DNA from: Betaproteobacteria bacterium
Lineage (GTDB): Bacteria; Pseudomonadota; Gammaproteobacteria; Burkholderiales; Rhodocyclaceae
Assembly (NCBI GenBank): GCA_016709965.1
Contig: JADJLT010000004.1
Location: 82,194-146,193, forward strand
DNA length: 64,000 bases
Direction: 5' to 3'
Every line of letters starts with the position of its first letter. Within the stretch, counting starts at the first letter, position 1. A program made the position numbers and the translations under genes. Shown here piece by piece: positions 7,822 through 17,053 of the stretch. The notes beneath the pieces are model-generated. The model had not been told where the DNA came from and ran no database searches. It saw only the letters and a list, made by a program, of their open reading frames with translations.

Positions 7822-9144
7822 ATGACAAAACCGTTTCATGCGATGTCTTGGGGCGTCTGTTTGGCAGCTATTTCCCTTGCAGCCTGCGGCGAAATGGCGA
7901 CGCTGCCAGTCTCGGCCGGAAGTGGGCTGCATCCGACGTTGCCGTCGCCGGTGCAGACCGTGATACCAACGGTCAATATCGCGTCGCCGATTGGTTGGCC
8001 GGTCGGGGTGAAACCGATTGCAGCGCAGGGTACCCGTGTCGCTGCGTTTGCCGGTGGTCTAAACCATCCCCGCTGGCTGTATGTCTTGCCCAATGGCGAT
8101 GTGCTGGTGGCGGAGACCAACGCACCGCCCAAGCCGGATGACGCCAAAGGCTTCAAGGGTTGGGTGACGGGCCTGATGACAAAGCGGGCAGGGGCTGGTG
8201 TGACCAGTGCCAACCGCATCACACTGCTGCGCGACAGCAATGGTGACGGGCTAGCCGATTTTCGTTCGGTACTGCTTGAGGGGCTGAATTCCCCGTTTGG
8301 CATAGTTTTGGTGGGCAACGATCTCTACGTGGCCGACTCGGATGCCGTACTGCGTTTTCCCTACGTGGCTGGCGACACCCAAATCACCGTTCCGGGTAAC
8401 ATGGTGGTGGCGCTCCCGGCTGGGCCGATCAATCACCACTGGACCAAAAACCTGATTGCTAGTCCGGATGGAAGCAAGCTCTACGTGACGGTCGGCTCGA
8501 ACAGCAATGTCGCCGAGCGCGGGATGGATGTTGAGGCTGAGCGAGCGGCGATCTGGGAAGTGGAGATCAAAAGCGGGGCGCACCGGGTTTTTGCCTCAGG
8601 TCTGCGCAACCCGAATGGCCTCGCCTGGGAAAAGCAGAGCGGCACGTTGTGGACTGTGGTCAATGAGCGCGACGAACTGGGCAGCGATCTGGTTCCCGAT
8701 TACCTGACTTCAGTCCGCGACGGCGGCTTCTATGGATGGCCTTATAGTTACTTCGGCCAGCACGTTGATGACCGCGTCAGCCCGCAGCGCCCCGATCTGG
8801 TTGCTGTGGCGATCGTTCCGGATTACGCGCTCGGTCCGCACACAGCGTCGCTGGGCTTGGCGCCTTCCTCGGGAACGACCCTGCCATCCCGTTTCGCCAA
8901 CGGCATGTTCATTGGCCAGCATGGGTCGTGGAATCGCAGTCCGAGCAGTGGCTATAAGGTAGTCTTTGTTCCCTTCGTTGGCGGAAAGCCCAATGGCGAT
9001 TTGCCGGTCGATATACTGACCGGATTTCTCGACGAGCAAGGCCGGGCTTATGGCCGGCCGGTCGGGGTCGCACTCGACAAGCGCGGTGCCTTGCTGGTGG
9101 CTGACGATGTCGGCAATGTGGTCTGGCGGGTGACTGCCCCGTGA
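7822..9144 (+). CDS. Sorbosone dehydrogenase-like (PQQ-type beta-propeller) lipoprotein
   Basis: 440 residues. A lipoprotein signal ends at SLAACG (Cys at about 22). The body is a six-bladed propeller of the sorbosone/glucose dehydrogenase GdhB family: GLNHPRWLYVLPNGDVLVAE, then a Ca-binding-like DSNGDGLAD, SGLRNPNGLAW, DELGSDLVPDY and GQHGSWNRS. These proteins oxidise sugars with PQQ in the periplasm. Whether this one binds PQQ cannot be shown here. It is the last intact plus-strand gene before two gene remnants. Confidence 0.85.
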   Translation: MTKPFHAMSWGVCLAAISLAACGEMATLPVSAGSGLHPTLPSPVQTVIPTVNIASPIGWPVGVKPIAAQGTRVAAFAGGLNHPRWLYVLPNGDVLVAETNAPPKPDDAKGFKGWVTGLMTKRAGAGVTSANRITLLRDSNGDGLADFRSVLLEGLNSPFGIVLVGNDLYVADSDAVLRFPYVAGDTQITVPGNMVVALPAGPINHHWTKNLIASPDGSKLYVTVGSNSNVAERGMDVEAERAAIWEVEIKSGAHRVFASGLRNPNGLAWEKQSGTLWTVVNERDELGSDLVPDYLTSVRDGGFYGWPYSYFGQHVDDRVSPQRPDLVAVAIVPDYALGPHTASLGLAPSSGTTLPSRFANGMFIGQHGSWNRSPSSGYKVVFVPFVGGKPNGDLPVDILTGFLDEQGRAYGRPVGVALDKRGALLVADDVGNVVWRVTAP

Positions 9145-9160
9145 TTGACTGGCTGCGCCT

Positions 9161-9350
9161 TCAAACCGTCGGTACGTCTCGTGGCAGACCCGGTTTCCGG
9201 GCACGTTGGGCAAACCACCAGCAGCCTCCGGTTAGCCCCGCGCCGAAGACGAGGTGGGTGAGCAGCGTCACCCAGTCACGGGCGACCGAGAACCACGGGA
9301 AGAGCAGCGTAAAGCCATACAGATTGACGACGTAAATACCCAGCCCGTAT
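9161..9350 (-). pseudogene. C-terminal remnant of a membrane protein
   Basis: On the minus strand a frame reads YGLGIYVVNLYGFTLLFPWF, then SVARDWVTLLTHLVFGAG and a basic tail ending PRDVPTV before a TGA at 9161-9163. It looks like the last helices of an integral membrane protein. There is no start codon or upstream domain: a stop lies directly before the homologous stretch at about 9350. The parent family is not identified. It abuts the antiporter remnant that follows. Confidence 0.45.
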
Positions 9351-9607
9351 CAGGCGACCAGCGGCTGCTGACGGCGTGGTTCGCCATACGCGGTATTGGT
9401 TCGATCTACTACCTGATGTTTGCCCTGAACCATGGGCTCTCCGGCAGACTGAGCGATCAGGCCATCAACATCACGTTGTCTGCGGTTGCTGCATCAATCA
9501 TCCTGCACGGCATTTCGCTAACGCCCTTGATGTCACTCTATGCCAGGCGGCAGGCTGGCAAGAGCCGGCGCTCCCGTTCAGAGAACCGACGTCATGAAAT
9601 TCGCTGA
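9351..9607 (+). pseudogene. C-terminal remnant of a cation/proton antiporter
   Basis: The plus-strand frame contains LTAWFAIRGIGSIYYLMFAL, NHGLSGRLSD and ILHGISLTPLMSLYARR. These are the last helices of CPA1-type Na+/H+ antiporters, whose IRGIGS.YYL.Y motif is well conserved. All upstream helices are missing, and the 3' end overlaps the converging pgl gene. It is therefore a 5'-truncated relic left by a deletion. Confidence 0.65.
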
Positions 9608-10276
9608 CCGCCCAGCTTCGGCATCGGCCAGCAGGCAAGCGTCGTTGCGCACGGCATGCGCTATGGGAAGATTGGCGCCTTGCTGCCAGGCGAACAAGGC
9701 GGATGATTTTTCTGCACCGGTGACCAATACCAATTGCATGCGGCAGGCCCGCAAGGTCTGAAAATTTAGGCTGACGCGCTCGCTGGGTGGCTTCGGAGTG
9801 TCGTGCACGGCAATCACAGGAGCAAGGTGGTCTTCGTTTGTAGAGAATAGACTGGCGGTGTGCCCATCTTCTCCCATGCCGAGTATTACAAGATCAAAAG
9901 GTTGCCGATTAAGAACAAGTTCTGAATATTCAGTCGCAGCGCGTATAGCACCGTGTTCAGCCGGAATAGGGTGAATCAGCCCATCCGGAATTGCCACGCG
10001 TGAAAGCCAGATGTCATGTGCCATGTGTGAGTTGCGTTCGGCGTGGTCTGCCGGCAGGCAGCGCTCGTCACTCCAGAATATTTCCCATGCGCGCCAGTCT
10101 TGAGGCATGCCGGCGAGCAGTTCATAGGTCCGTCGTGGCGTGCTGCCACCGGCCAGAACTATGCGAAATATCTGACGATCCCGGATGGCTGCTTCAGCTT
10201 CGGCGATGACAATGCGGCAGGCCTGAGCAGCAACATCTTCCGAATTTGGCAAAATTTTGCTGTTGACCGGGAGCAT
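9578..10276 (-). CDS. pgl: 6-phosphogluconolactonase
   Basis: 232 residues from the ATG at 10276. Family motifs are present: LAGGSTPRRTYELL near residue 40, FWSDERCLPADHAERNSHM near 75, and LGMGEDGHTASLF near 140. The enzyme hydrolyses 6-phosphogluconolactone to 6-phosphogluconate, the second step of the oxidative pentose-phosphate pathway. Its start overlaps the zwf stop (ATGA), so translation is coupled and the order gnd-zwf-pgl is one operon. Confidence 0.93.
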   Translation of the reverse strand: MLPVNSKILPNSEDVAAQACRIVIAEAEAAIRDRQIFRIVLAGGSTPRRTYELLAGMPQDWRAWEIFWSDERCLPADHAERNSHMAHDIWLSRVAIPDGLIHPIPAEHGAIRAATEYSELVLNRQPFDLVILGMGEDGHTASLFSTNEDHLAPVIAVHDTPKPPSERVSLNFQTLRACRMQLVLVTGAEKSSALFAWQQGANLPIAHAVRNDACLLADAEAGRSANFMTSVL

Positions 10277-11739
10277 CAGTGTTCGCCTTCCGGTTTGCCG
10301 TTGCAGCTTAGTGTCTGCCGCCATTCCCGATCCGCCTGGCCAAATATCCGGTCCGCTGCTTTTGGCCCCCAGCTGCCGACCGGATACTGCAGTGGCGGGC
10401 GCTCGTCGTCGGCCCAGCCGCGCAGGAAAGGATCGACAATATTCCACGCCGCCTTGACTTCGTCATAGCGCAGGAAGAGGGAGCGATCACCTTGAATGAC
10501 ATCCATCAGCAACTCTTCGTAAGCGTCGGCCTTGCGTTCGCCGGGATTGCCGACCGATGCATCCATGGATATCTGTCGGGTAAGGGTTTCCTGACCAGGC
10601 ACCTTGGCGGAAATTTCCATCTGCACCGCATCGTCCGGCTGAATGCCGATGAGCAACCAGTTCGGATGCACGGCGGAGGCACCGGTGCCTTGGAAGAGCT
10701 GCATTGGTGGTTCGCGAAAGCGCACTGCAATCATCGATCGGCGCTCCTTGAGGCGCTTGCCGGTGCGCAGGTAGAAGGGCACGTCACGCCAGCGCCAGTT
10801 GTCCACGTATAGTTTCAGTGCGGCGTAGGTTTCCGTATGGCTGCCCGCGGCGACGCCGGCTTCCTGCTGATAGCCGGCGTACTGCGCGCGCACTGCATGG
10901 CTGGCGAGATCAAGCTGGTCGACCGGGCGTATTGATCGCAGCACTTTGACCTTTTCGTCACGAAGCGATTCGGCTTCCAGCGATACCGGTGGTTCCATCG
11001 CCAGTAAAGCCAGCACCTGAAGCAGATGGCTCTGGATCATGTCGCGCGTTGCTCCGCCATGCCGGTCATAGTAGTTGGCCCGTCCATTCAGACCGATGGT
11101 TTCCGCGTGCGTGATCTGAACATGGTCGATGTAATGGCGGTTCCACAGCGGTTCCAGAATCATGTTGGCAAAACGCAAGACCAGCAGGTTCTGCACGGAC
11201 TCCTTGCCGACATAATGATCGATGCGGTAGATCTGCTCTTCATTCAGGCGTGTATTGAGTTCGTGCTGCAAGTCGCGGGCGGATTGCAGGTCGTGGCCGA
11301 ACGGCTTTTCGATCACCATCCGTCGCCAACCGGTGCGCTCCGCCAACAAGCCGGCCTGCGCCAGCCTGACGGTGATCGGCACGTAGAACTCGGGGCTGAC
11401 CGAGAGGTAGAAAATTGCGTTGTTGCCGCATTCACTGGGTCCCATCCAGGCTCCCAGCGCCTGATAGAAGGCCATGTCTTCCAAGTTGCCGGGAAGATAG
11501 TCGAGGCGTTGGAGAAAGCTGTCCAGCAACCCTGCGTCGACAGCATCAAGATGATTCCGTACCTCGTCGCGCCAGCCATCCTGTTGATATGGCGTACGGC
11601 CACAGCCCAGAATACGTACGTCTGGTGCCAGATACCCAAGGCGGTGCAATTGGTACAAGGCGGGCAGCAGCTTCGCCATTGCAAGATTGCCGGTCGCCCC
11701 GAAGATGACATAGACGTGTGATTCGGTGGCGCAACTCAT
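10276..11739 (-). CDS. zwf: Glucose-6-phosphate dehydrogenase
   Basis: 487 residues, the usual length. The NADP-binding loop appears as FGATGNLAMAKLLP (most relatives have GASGDLA) and the substrate-binding signature as RIDHYVGKE near residue 180. It oxidises glucose 6-phosphate to 6-phosphogluconolactone, giving NADPH in the cytoplasm. The start overlaps the gnd stop by four bases (ATGA) and the stop overlaps the pgl start, so the three enzymes are made together. Confidence 0.95.
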   Translation of the reverse strand: MSCATESHVYVIFGATGNLAMAKLLPALYQLHRLGYLAPDVRILGCGRTPYQQDGWRDEVRNHLDAVDAGLLDSFLQRLDYLPGNLEDMAFYQALGAWMGPSECGNNAIFYLSVSPEFYVPITVRLAQAGLLAERTGWRRMVIEKPFGHDLQSARDLQHELNTRLNEEQIYRIDHYVGKESVQNLLVLRFANMILEPLWNRHYIDHVQITHAETIGLNGRANYYDRHGGATRDMIQSHLLQVLALLAMEPPVSLEAESLRDEKVKVLRSIRPVDQLDLASHAVRAQYAGYQQEAGVAAGSHTETYAALKLYVDNWRWRDVPFYLRTGKRLKERRSMIAVRFREPPMQLFQGTGASAVHPNWLLIGIQPDDAVQMEISAKVPGQETLTRQISMDASVGNPGERKADAYEELLMDVIQGDRSLFLRYDEVKAAWNIVDPFLRGWADDERPPLQYPVGSWGPKAADRIFGQADREWRQTLSCNGKPEGEH

Positions 11740-13175
11740 GACTGAATCTCCTCCCCGCCATCGCCCAGCCAGCGGGTATGAAAATGCGCGGTCTCGTCCC
11801 GGTCGATTCGCTGGTAGGTGTGCGCACCAAAGAAATCCCGCTGCGCCTGAATGATGTTGGCCGAGCCATTGGCACAGCGATAGCCATCATAAAAAGACAG
11901 CGCTGAGCTCAGTGCCGGCGCTGCCACGCCGTGTTCGACAGCCAGCATCACCGCCTTGCGCCAGCCAGCTTCGGCGTTTTTTACCTCGGCTGCGAAGAAC
12001 GGATCCTGTAGCAGGCTGGGCGGCACTGGGTCGCGTTCAAAGCTGTTCTTGATATCGCCCAGGAAGCGGCTGCGGATGATGCAACCGGCACGCCAGAGCA
12101 GGGCGATGTCGCCGAATGGCAGGGCCCAGCCGTTATTCTCGGCAGCGGCCTGCATAAGCATGAAACCCTGAGTGTAGGAAACCAGTTTCGCGGCGTATAG
12201 GGCATCGTGCAATGCGTCGAGATACTCCGTGCGTTCCGATGCTGGCGCCACCGTCTGGATGCTGCCGAGTATGGCAGCTGCCGCAACCCGCTCTGATTTA
12301 CGTGCCGACAACATGCGGGCATGGACGGCTTCGCTGATCAGGGTCAGCGGAATGGCGTTATCGAGCGCATCCTGCGCGGTCCATACGCCGGTGCCTTTTT
12401 GCCCGGCCCGGTCGAGAATCTTGTCGACCAGTGGGCTGCCGTCGCGGTCGCGCTGACGCAGTATCCGGCCGGTAATTTCGATCAGATAGGATTCAAGGCG
12501 ACCACCATTCCAGGTCGCGAAGCAGTCGGCCATTTCATCGTGACTGAGGCCAAGCGCATGCTGCATCAGGTGGCAAACTTCGGCGATCAACTGCATGTCG
12601 CCGTATTCAATACCGTTGTGAATCATCTTGACGTAATGGCCGGCGCCGCCATTGCCCAGCCATTGGCAGCACGGTACGCCATCCACCTTGGCGGCGATGG
12701 CCTGGAACATGTCGCGGATGCTCGGCCAGGCGGCAGCAGCGCCACCGGGCATCAGCGACGGCCCAAAGCGGGCACCGTCCTCGCCACCGGAAACACCCAT
12801 GCCAACAAAGTGAATGCCCTTGGCTGCAAGCGCCTGCCAACGACGGTCGGTGTCCTGATAGTTGGAGTTTCCGCCGTCGATCAGGATGTCTCCGGGCTCC
12901 AGCAAAGGCAGTAGTTGTTCGATGATTGCCTCGACTGCGCCACCGGCAGTCACCATCAGCAGAATTACCCGGGGCGAGCCAAGTTGGCTGACCAGTTGCT
13001 GAAGATTGTCGGCAACGCTGATGGCCCGGCCTTGTCCATGGGTATGGATGAATTCTGATGTAACCGCGCTCGTACGGTTGTACACGCTAAGGCGGTAGCC
13101 CTTGTCACTCAGATTGAGCGCCAGGTTGGCGCCCATCACGCCAAGGCCAACGATACCGATGTCTGATTTGGTCAT
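11736..13175 (-). CDS. gnd: 6-phosphogluconate dehydrogenase, decarboxylating
   Basis: 479 residues from the ATG at 13175, preceded by AAGGTGG. A Rossmann motif GIVGLGVMGANLALNL is at the N-terminus. The catalytic stretch VKMIHNGIEYGDMQLI is near residue 180, with QKGTGVWTA near 260. It decarboxylates 6-phosphogluconate to ribulose 5-phosphate with NADPH formation. The longer frame upstream runs into gapN and lacks homology, so it was not used. First gene of the gnd-zwf-pgl operon. Confidence 0.95.
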   Translation of the reverse strand: MTKSDIGIVGLGVMGANLALNLSDKGYRLSVYNRTSAVTSEFIHTHGQGRAISVADNLQQLVSQLGSPRVILLMVTAGGAVEAIIEQLLPLLEPGDILIDGGNSNYQDTDRRWQALAAKGIHFVGMGVSGGEDGARFGPSLMPGGAAAAWPSIRDMFQAIAAKVDGVPCCQWLGNGGAGHYVKMIHNGIEYGDMQLIAEVCHLMQHALGLSHDEMADCFATWNGGRLESYLIEITGRILRQRDRDGSPLVDKILDRAGQKGTGVWTAQDALDNAIPLTLISEAVHARMLSARKSERVAAAAILGSIQTVAPASERTEYLDALHDALYAAKLVSYTQGFMLMQAAAENNGWALPFGDIALLWRAGCIIRSRFLGDIKNSFERDPVPPSLLQDPFFAAEVKNAEAGWRKAVMLAVEHGVAAPALSSALSFYDGYRCANGSANIIQAQRDFFGAHTYQRIDRDETAHFHTRWLGDGGEEIQS

Positions 13176-13248
13176 GCCAGCGCCCACCTTCGTGTTGTTC
13201 GTGCCGTTATCGAAATGACCACGCTTTGGTCGGGAGATTCCTCCCGTC

Positions 13249-14865
13249 TTAAAGAATGAAATGGGTATTGATGAAATTTGATTTGTTGCCCAGCACGATG
13301 GCATCGAGCAGCTTTTTCGACGCCTCGGTCTGCTTGGCGGCGACCATGGTGCGGATCGAGAAGGCGCGCAGTGCGTCATGGACGGACAGGGTCCCTTCGG
13401 CTGAGTCCTTGCGGCCGACGAAGGGGAAGACGTCAGGGCCGCGCTGGCACTGGCAGTTGATATTGACCCGGCAGACCTGATTGACCAAGGTGTCGACCAG
13501 GGAGGCGATCTGCCCCGGATCGCTGCCGAAGATGCTGACCTGCTGGCCGTGGTCGGAGGTGATCACGTAGTCGAGCGGCGTTTCAATATCCTCGAAGGTG
13601 GCGACCGGGATGATCGGGCCGAACTGCTCCTCGCGATAGAGCTTCATGCCTGCCTGTACCGGAAAGAGCACGGCCGGGTAGAACAGGGTTTCGACCGTGT
13701 TGCCACCACCAGTGTTGACTACACGGGCGCCTTTGCCGATGGCATCGGCGATGCATTCGTTCATGTAGGCAACCATTTCCATCTCGGGCAGCGGTGTCAG
13801 CATGACACCGGGCTCCCACGGCATGCCGATGACCAGCTTGCCGACTTCTTCGCAAAAGCGGCGCAGGAAAACTTCGGCAATCGACTGGTGCACGAGAATC
13901 ATTTTGATGGCTGTGCAGCGTTGACCGTTGAAGGACAGCGCGCCGGTGATGCATTCCTTGACCGTCAATTCGATGTCGGCATCGGCCATGATGATCGCCG
14001 CGTTCTTGGCACCGAGGCCGAGAATGGCGCGCAGGCGATTGGTTTTCGGATGTGATTTCTTGAGCTGGTCGGCAACTTCGGAAGAGCCGATCAGGGCCAG
14101 CACGTTAACCTTGCCGGAGCCCATGATGTGCGGCACGACGACGTGGCCCTGGCCGTAGACGCCCGGCGGGAAGGCGCTGCGGAAGGCTTCGAGCATCGGG
14201 TAATAGAGCAGCACGCCGAAGCGCGGCGGTTTGAAGAGGACGACGTTGCCCATGATCAGCGCTGGAATCAGCGTGCTGAAGGTCTCGTTCATCGGGTAGT
14301 TGTACGGCCCCATGCACAGCGCGATGCCGACCGGCGATCGGCGAATCTGGGCGATCGTGCCGTCGACGATCTCGAAGCGCGAGTTGCTGTTGTCTAGCCG
14401 TTTCAACTCCTCGACGGTAGCGCGGATGTAGTCGATGGTACGGTCGAATTCCTTCTGCGAATCGGCCAGGCTCTTGCCGATTTCCCACATGATCAGGTTC
14501 ACGATCTCGCGCCGGCGGGCGACGATCTGGTTGGTGAAATCGCCGACGCAGGCGATGCGCTCGGCCACCGACAGGTTCGGCCAGGCGCCGCGGCCATGAT
14601 CGTAGGCGGTTACTGCGGCGGCCAGTGCGGCATCGGCCTCGACCGTACCGGTGACCGGCACGCTACCCAGTTCGACATGGGTCAGCGTGCCGTCGGCACC
14701 CTGCACGCAGACCGGCGAATGCACCGTCCGCGTCTCGCCCTTCCAGATCCGCATTTCGCCGTTGATCAGGATGGCGCGCTGGTGGATGGGCGCGAGGATG
14801 CGGCAGTCGACTGGAATGTCGTTTTCGCGGGGAAAAAGTGCAGTCAGCTGGTCAGCGGTTTTCAT
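13249..14865 (-). CDS. gapN: NADP-dependent non-phosphorylating glyceraldehyde-3-phosphate dehydrogenase (ALDH family)
   Basis: 538 residues of the aldehyde dehydrogenase superfamily. The catalytic cysteine is in FNGQRCTAIKM near residue 315. GapN oxidises glyceraldehyde 3-phosphate directly to 3-phosphoglycerate, making NADPH and bypassing ATP formation. The segment that normally holds the general-base glutamate reads ILGLGAKNAAIIM, with no Glu. No clear Shine-Dalgarno precedes the ATG, which is 3 bases after the upstream lipoprotein stop, so translation is probably coupled. It sits 73 bases upstream of gnd, so all NADPH genes here may share control. Confidence 0.85.
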   Translation of the reverse strand: MKTADQLTALFPRENDIPVDCRILAPIHQRAILINGEMRIWKGETRTVHSPVCVQGADGTLTHVELGSVPVTGTVEADAALAAAVTAYDHGRGAWPNLSVAERIACVGDFTNQIVARRREIVNLIMWEIGKSLADSQKEFDRTIDYIRATVEELKRLDNSNSRFEIVDGTIAQIRRSPVGIALCMGPYNYPMNETFSTLIPALIMGNVVLFKPPRFGVLLYYPMLEAFRSAFPPGVYGQGHVVVPHIMGSGKVNVLALIGSSEVADQLKKSHPKTNRLRAILGLGAKNAAIIMADADIELTVKECITGALSFNGQRCTAIKMILVHQSIAEVFLRRFCEEVGKLVIGMPWEPGVMLTPLPEMEMVAYMNECIADAIGKGARVVNTGGGNTVETLFYPAVLFPVQAGMKLYREEQFGPIIPVATFEDIETPLDYVITSDHGQQVSIFGSDPGQIASLVDTLVNQVCRVNINCQCQRGPDVFPFVGRKDSAEGTLSVHDALRAFSIRTMVAAKQTEASKKLLDAIVLGNKSNFINTHFIL

Positions 14866-14868
14866 GTC

Positions 14869-15057
14869 TTAGTAGCGATTCGGGTTGTTCGGGCGTCTGT
14901 CGTCACGGTCCTGAACACCATCGCGATCATGATCGCGATGCGAAGCACCATCACGATCGCCACGGTGTACTCCGCCGTTCCTGTTGGGGCCATCATAGAC
15001 ATAGCAACCGGACAGGAGGCTGCTGACAGCAAGCATCAATACGAGTAGTTTTTTCAT
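14869..15057 (-). CDS. Small Asp/Arg-rich lipoprotein
   Basis: 62 residues. A lipoprotein signal ends at SLLSGC (Cys at 18). The mature part is a highly charged, unstructured tail with repeated DRD / HRDHDRD units and a Pro/Asn end. AGGAAA precedes the ATG. It is directly upstream of gapN (3-base gap), so it leads that operon. The link between a surface lipoprotein and a cytoplasmic dehydrogenase is unexplained. Confidence 0.7.
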   Translation of the reverse strand: MKKLLVLMLAVSSLLSGCYVYDGPNRNGGVHRGDRDGASHRDHDRDGVQDRDDRRPNNPNRY

Positions 15058-15275
15058 GATTTTTCCTGACTAGGGTTTGAGTGTTAAGGACATCGTGATT
15101 TGGGTCTTCAGCTACTTTGATACTGGACATTCGTCCTTGGTGAAATGGGTAATCGAATTGAAGTAAATGGTGGTGATCGCGATTACTCCGTCGATCATTT
15201 CCAGGCCAGCGGTGGCCGTGGCCTTCCGCCAAGTGCTCGATACAATGTGTTTTATGGTGATTCCTTGAGGGCCAT

Positions 15276-15728
15276 TCAATTGGCGATGCGCATCGGCTTG
15301 CCCGGCAATTGCGCCCGAATTTCGCCCTTCGGGTAGGCCTGGCTATGTACGTTGACGTACAAATTGCCGACCAGGTACCGGGCGTACTGGGCCTTGGTGA
15401 GTTTCGCGTTGGCGGGTACGGTGAAAACCTTGTCGCCTGTCTTGATCAGGGTGATGACTATCGGTCCATTGACCCCCGCGGCAGCCTCGTGAATATGTGC
15501 CATCGTCGGCTCCATGCCGGAAACGTCGATGCTGCCGCTGATCGAACGATCCGGCTCAATATCGATGTTCACCAAACCTGTTGCCATGGTGTTGACGGAA
15601 GGCACTTCAAATAGGCCGGTCAGGGACGTCGAGATCACCGAATCGGCATGGAGACTGGCACTAGCCAGCAGCATAGCTAGCGACAAGAGGGGCCTGAGCA
15701 GGCGGGTGGGCAGTGATAGCGCAGTCAT
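15276..15728 (-). CDS. Secreted CHRD-domain protein
   Basis: 150 residues: a signal peptide cleaved near LHADS, then a single CHRD domain. Visible elements are TSLTGLFEVPSVNT, GSIDVSGMEPTMAHIHEAAAG, GPIVITLIK and LYVNVHSQAYPKGEIRAQL. CHRD domains, first named in chordin, are common in secreted bacterial proteins of unknown role; the HIHE and VHS..YP.GEIR motifs are diagnostic. The ATG overlaps the stop of a short frame upstream (ATGA). Confidence 0.88.
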   Translation of the reverse strand: MTALSLPTRLLRPLLSLAMLLASASLHADSVISTSLTGLFEVPSVNTMATGLVNIDIEPDRSISGSIDVSGMEPTMAHIHEAAAGVNGPIVITLIKTGDKVFTVPANAKLTKAQYARYLVGNLYVNVHSQAYPKGEIRAQLPGKPMRIAN

Positions 15729-16103
15729 TTGAATTCACCTTCGGGAGTGATTCGGAGTGTGGATGGTGCGCCGGTACGGCAGGTGTTTCTGTCTGCCAAC
15801 ACACACAGGCTGAATTTCCCGGTGTCTATGTGGGCTGGCGCACGGAATTCCTTGTTCCTGGCATGCATAGTCATGGCGACTGCACTTGGCTGGTCAGCCA
15901 TTGGAGAGCGCAAATGAATCACGAAATTGAACGAAATCCCGGCACTTTTCATCCCGCCAGTCCATCCGGTCGTCATTGCCGAACATCGATTTTCCCAATG
16001 GTGAATGACGGGTTCGATGCCTGCCTTGAAGCGTTGATGTTTGTGCCTGCTGAAGCAATGTCGGCAGACATCGATACCTCAGCGTTCTGAGCAAGGAAAT
16101 CCG
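15729..16103. other. 375-base stretch without a convincing gene
   Basis: This divergent region between the CHRD gene and cbpA probably holds both promoters. A minus-strand frame at 15725-15901 (58 residues, two Cys, ending RITPEGEFK) has a stop overlapping the CHRD start as ATGA, but no family or RBS was recognised. No clear hairpin was seen. Confidence 0.4.
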
Positions 16104-17051
16104 ATGGAGTTCAAGGACTACTACAAGATCATGGGGGTGGCACGCGACGCGACCCAGGACGAGATCAAGCGCGCCTATCGCCAGCTAGCTCGCAAATTCC
16201 ATCCGGATGTCAGCAAGGATCCCGATGCCGAGGTGCGCTTCAAGGAACTCGGCGAGGCCTATGCCGTACTCAAGGATATTGAGAAACGGGCTGCCTACGA
16301 TCAATTGGGTGCCAACTGGAAGGCTGGTCAGGATTTCCGTCCGCCGCCTGACTGGAATGCCGGCTTCGAGTATTCCGGCGATGGCTCACCGGGAGGCGAT
16401 GCGGCTGATTTCAGCGATTTCTTCGAATCGCTCTATGGCCGTGGTTTTGCCGGGGGGCAGCGAACCCATCAGGATTTCCATGCGCGAGGTGAGGACAGGC
16501 ATGCCAAGGTTGTAATTGACCTGGAGGATGCCTACAACGGCGCTACTCGAGTGATCACGCTGCGCACCCCGGAGGCGGGTGCCAACGGTCGGGTGTCGAT
16601 GCGCTCGCACCAGCTGAATGTGACCATTCCGCGCGGCGTCCGCGCCGGGCAGCATATCCGGCTGGCCGGGCAGGGCGCACCGGGCATCGGTCAGGGCAAG
16701 GCGGGCGATCTCTATCTGGAAGTGGCTTTCAATCCCCATGCTCATTTCCGCGTCGAGCAGCGCGATGTCTTTCTCGACCTGCCGCTGGCACCTTGGGAAG
16801 CGGCCTTGGGGGCAACGGTCAGTGTCCCGACGCCGAATGCTACGGTCGACCTGAAAATTCCGCCAAATTCGAAATCCGGCGGCAAGCTGCGGCTCAAGGG
16901 CAGGGGCATTCCGGGCAGCACGCCGGGCGATTTCTACGTGGTTCTGCAGGTGGTGCTGCCGAAAGCCGAGAGTGATGCCGACCAGGCTCTGTACGCCAGC
17001 ATGGCCGAGCAGTTCAAATCCTTTAACCCGCGATCCGGACTGGGAGCGTAA
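16104..17051 (+). CDS. cbpA: Curved DNA-binding DnaJ-like co-chaperone
   Basis: 315 residues. An N-terminal J domain (MEFKDYYKIMGVARDATQDE, then the HPD tripeptide in KFHPDVSK, and AAYDQLG) is followed by a Gly/Phe-rich linker. Two beta-sandwich substrate domains come next (HQLNVTIPRGVRAGQHIRLA, then LRLKGRGIPG), with no zinc-finger region. This is the CbpA architecture: it stimulates DnaK and also binds curved DNA, mostly in stationary phase. The start follows GCAAGGAAAT. cbpM follows 2 bases after the stop. Confidence 0.93.
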   Translation: MEFKDYYKIMGVARDATQDEIKRAYRQLARKFHPDVSKDPDAEVRFKELGEAYAVLKDIEKRAAYDQLGANWKAGQDFRPPPDWNAGFEYSGDGSPGGDAADFSDFFESLYGRGFAGGQRTHQDFHARGEDRHAKVVIDLEDAYNGATRVITLRTPEAGANGRVSMRSHQLNVTIPRGVRAGQHIRLAGQGAPGIGQGKAGDLYLEVAFNPHAHFRVEQRDVFLDLPLAPWEAALGATVSVPTPNATVDLKIPPNSKSGGKLRLKGRGIPGSTPGDFYVVLQVVLPKAESDADQALYASMAEQFKSFNPRSGLGA

Positions 17052-17053
17052 GC

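Noticed and set aside
15725..15901. Minus-strand frame of 58 codons overlapping the CHRD start
   Set aside because: The ATGA overlap is suggestive, but there is no recognised motif or RBS; kept only as a note.
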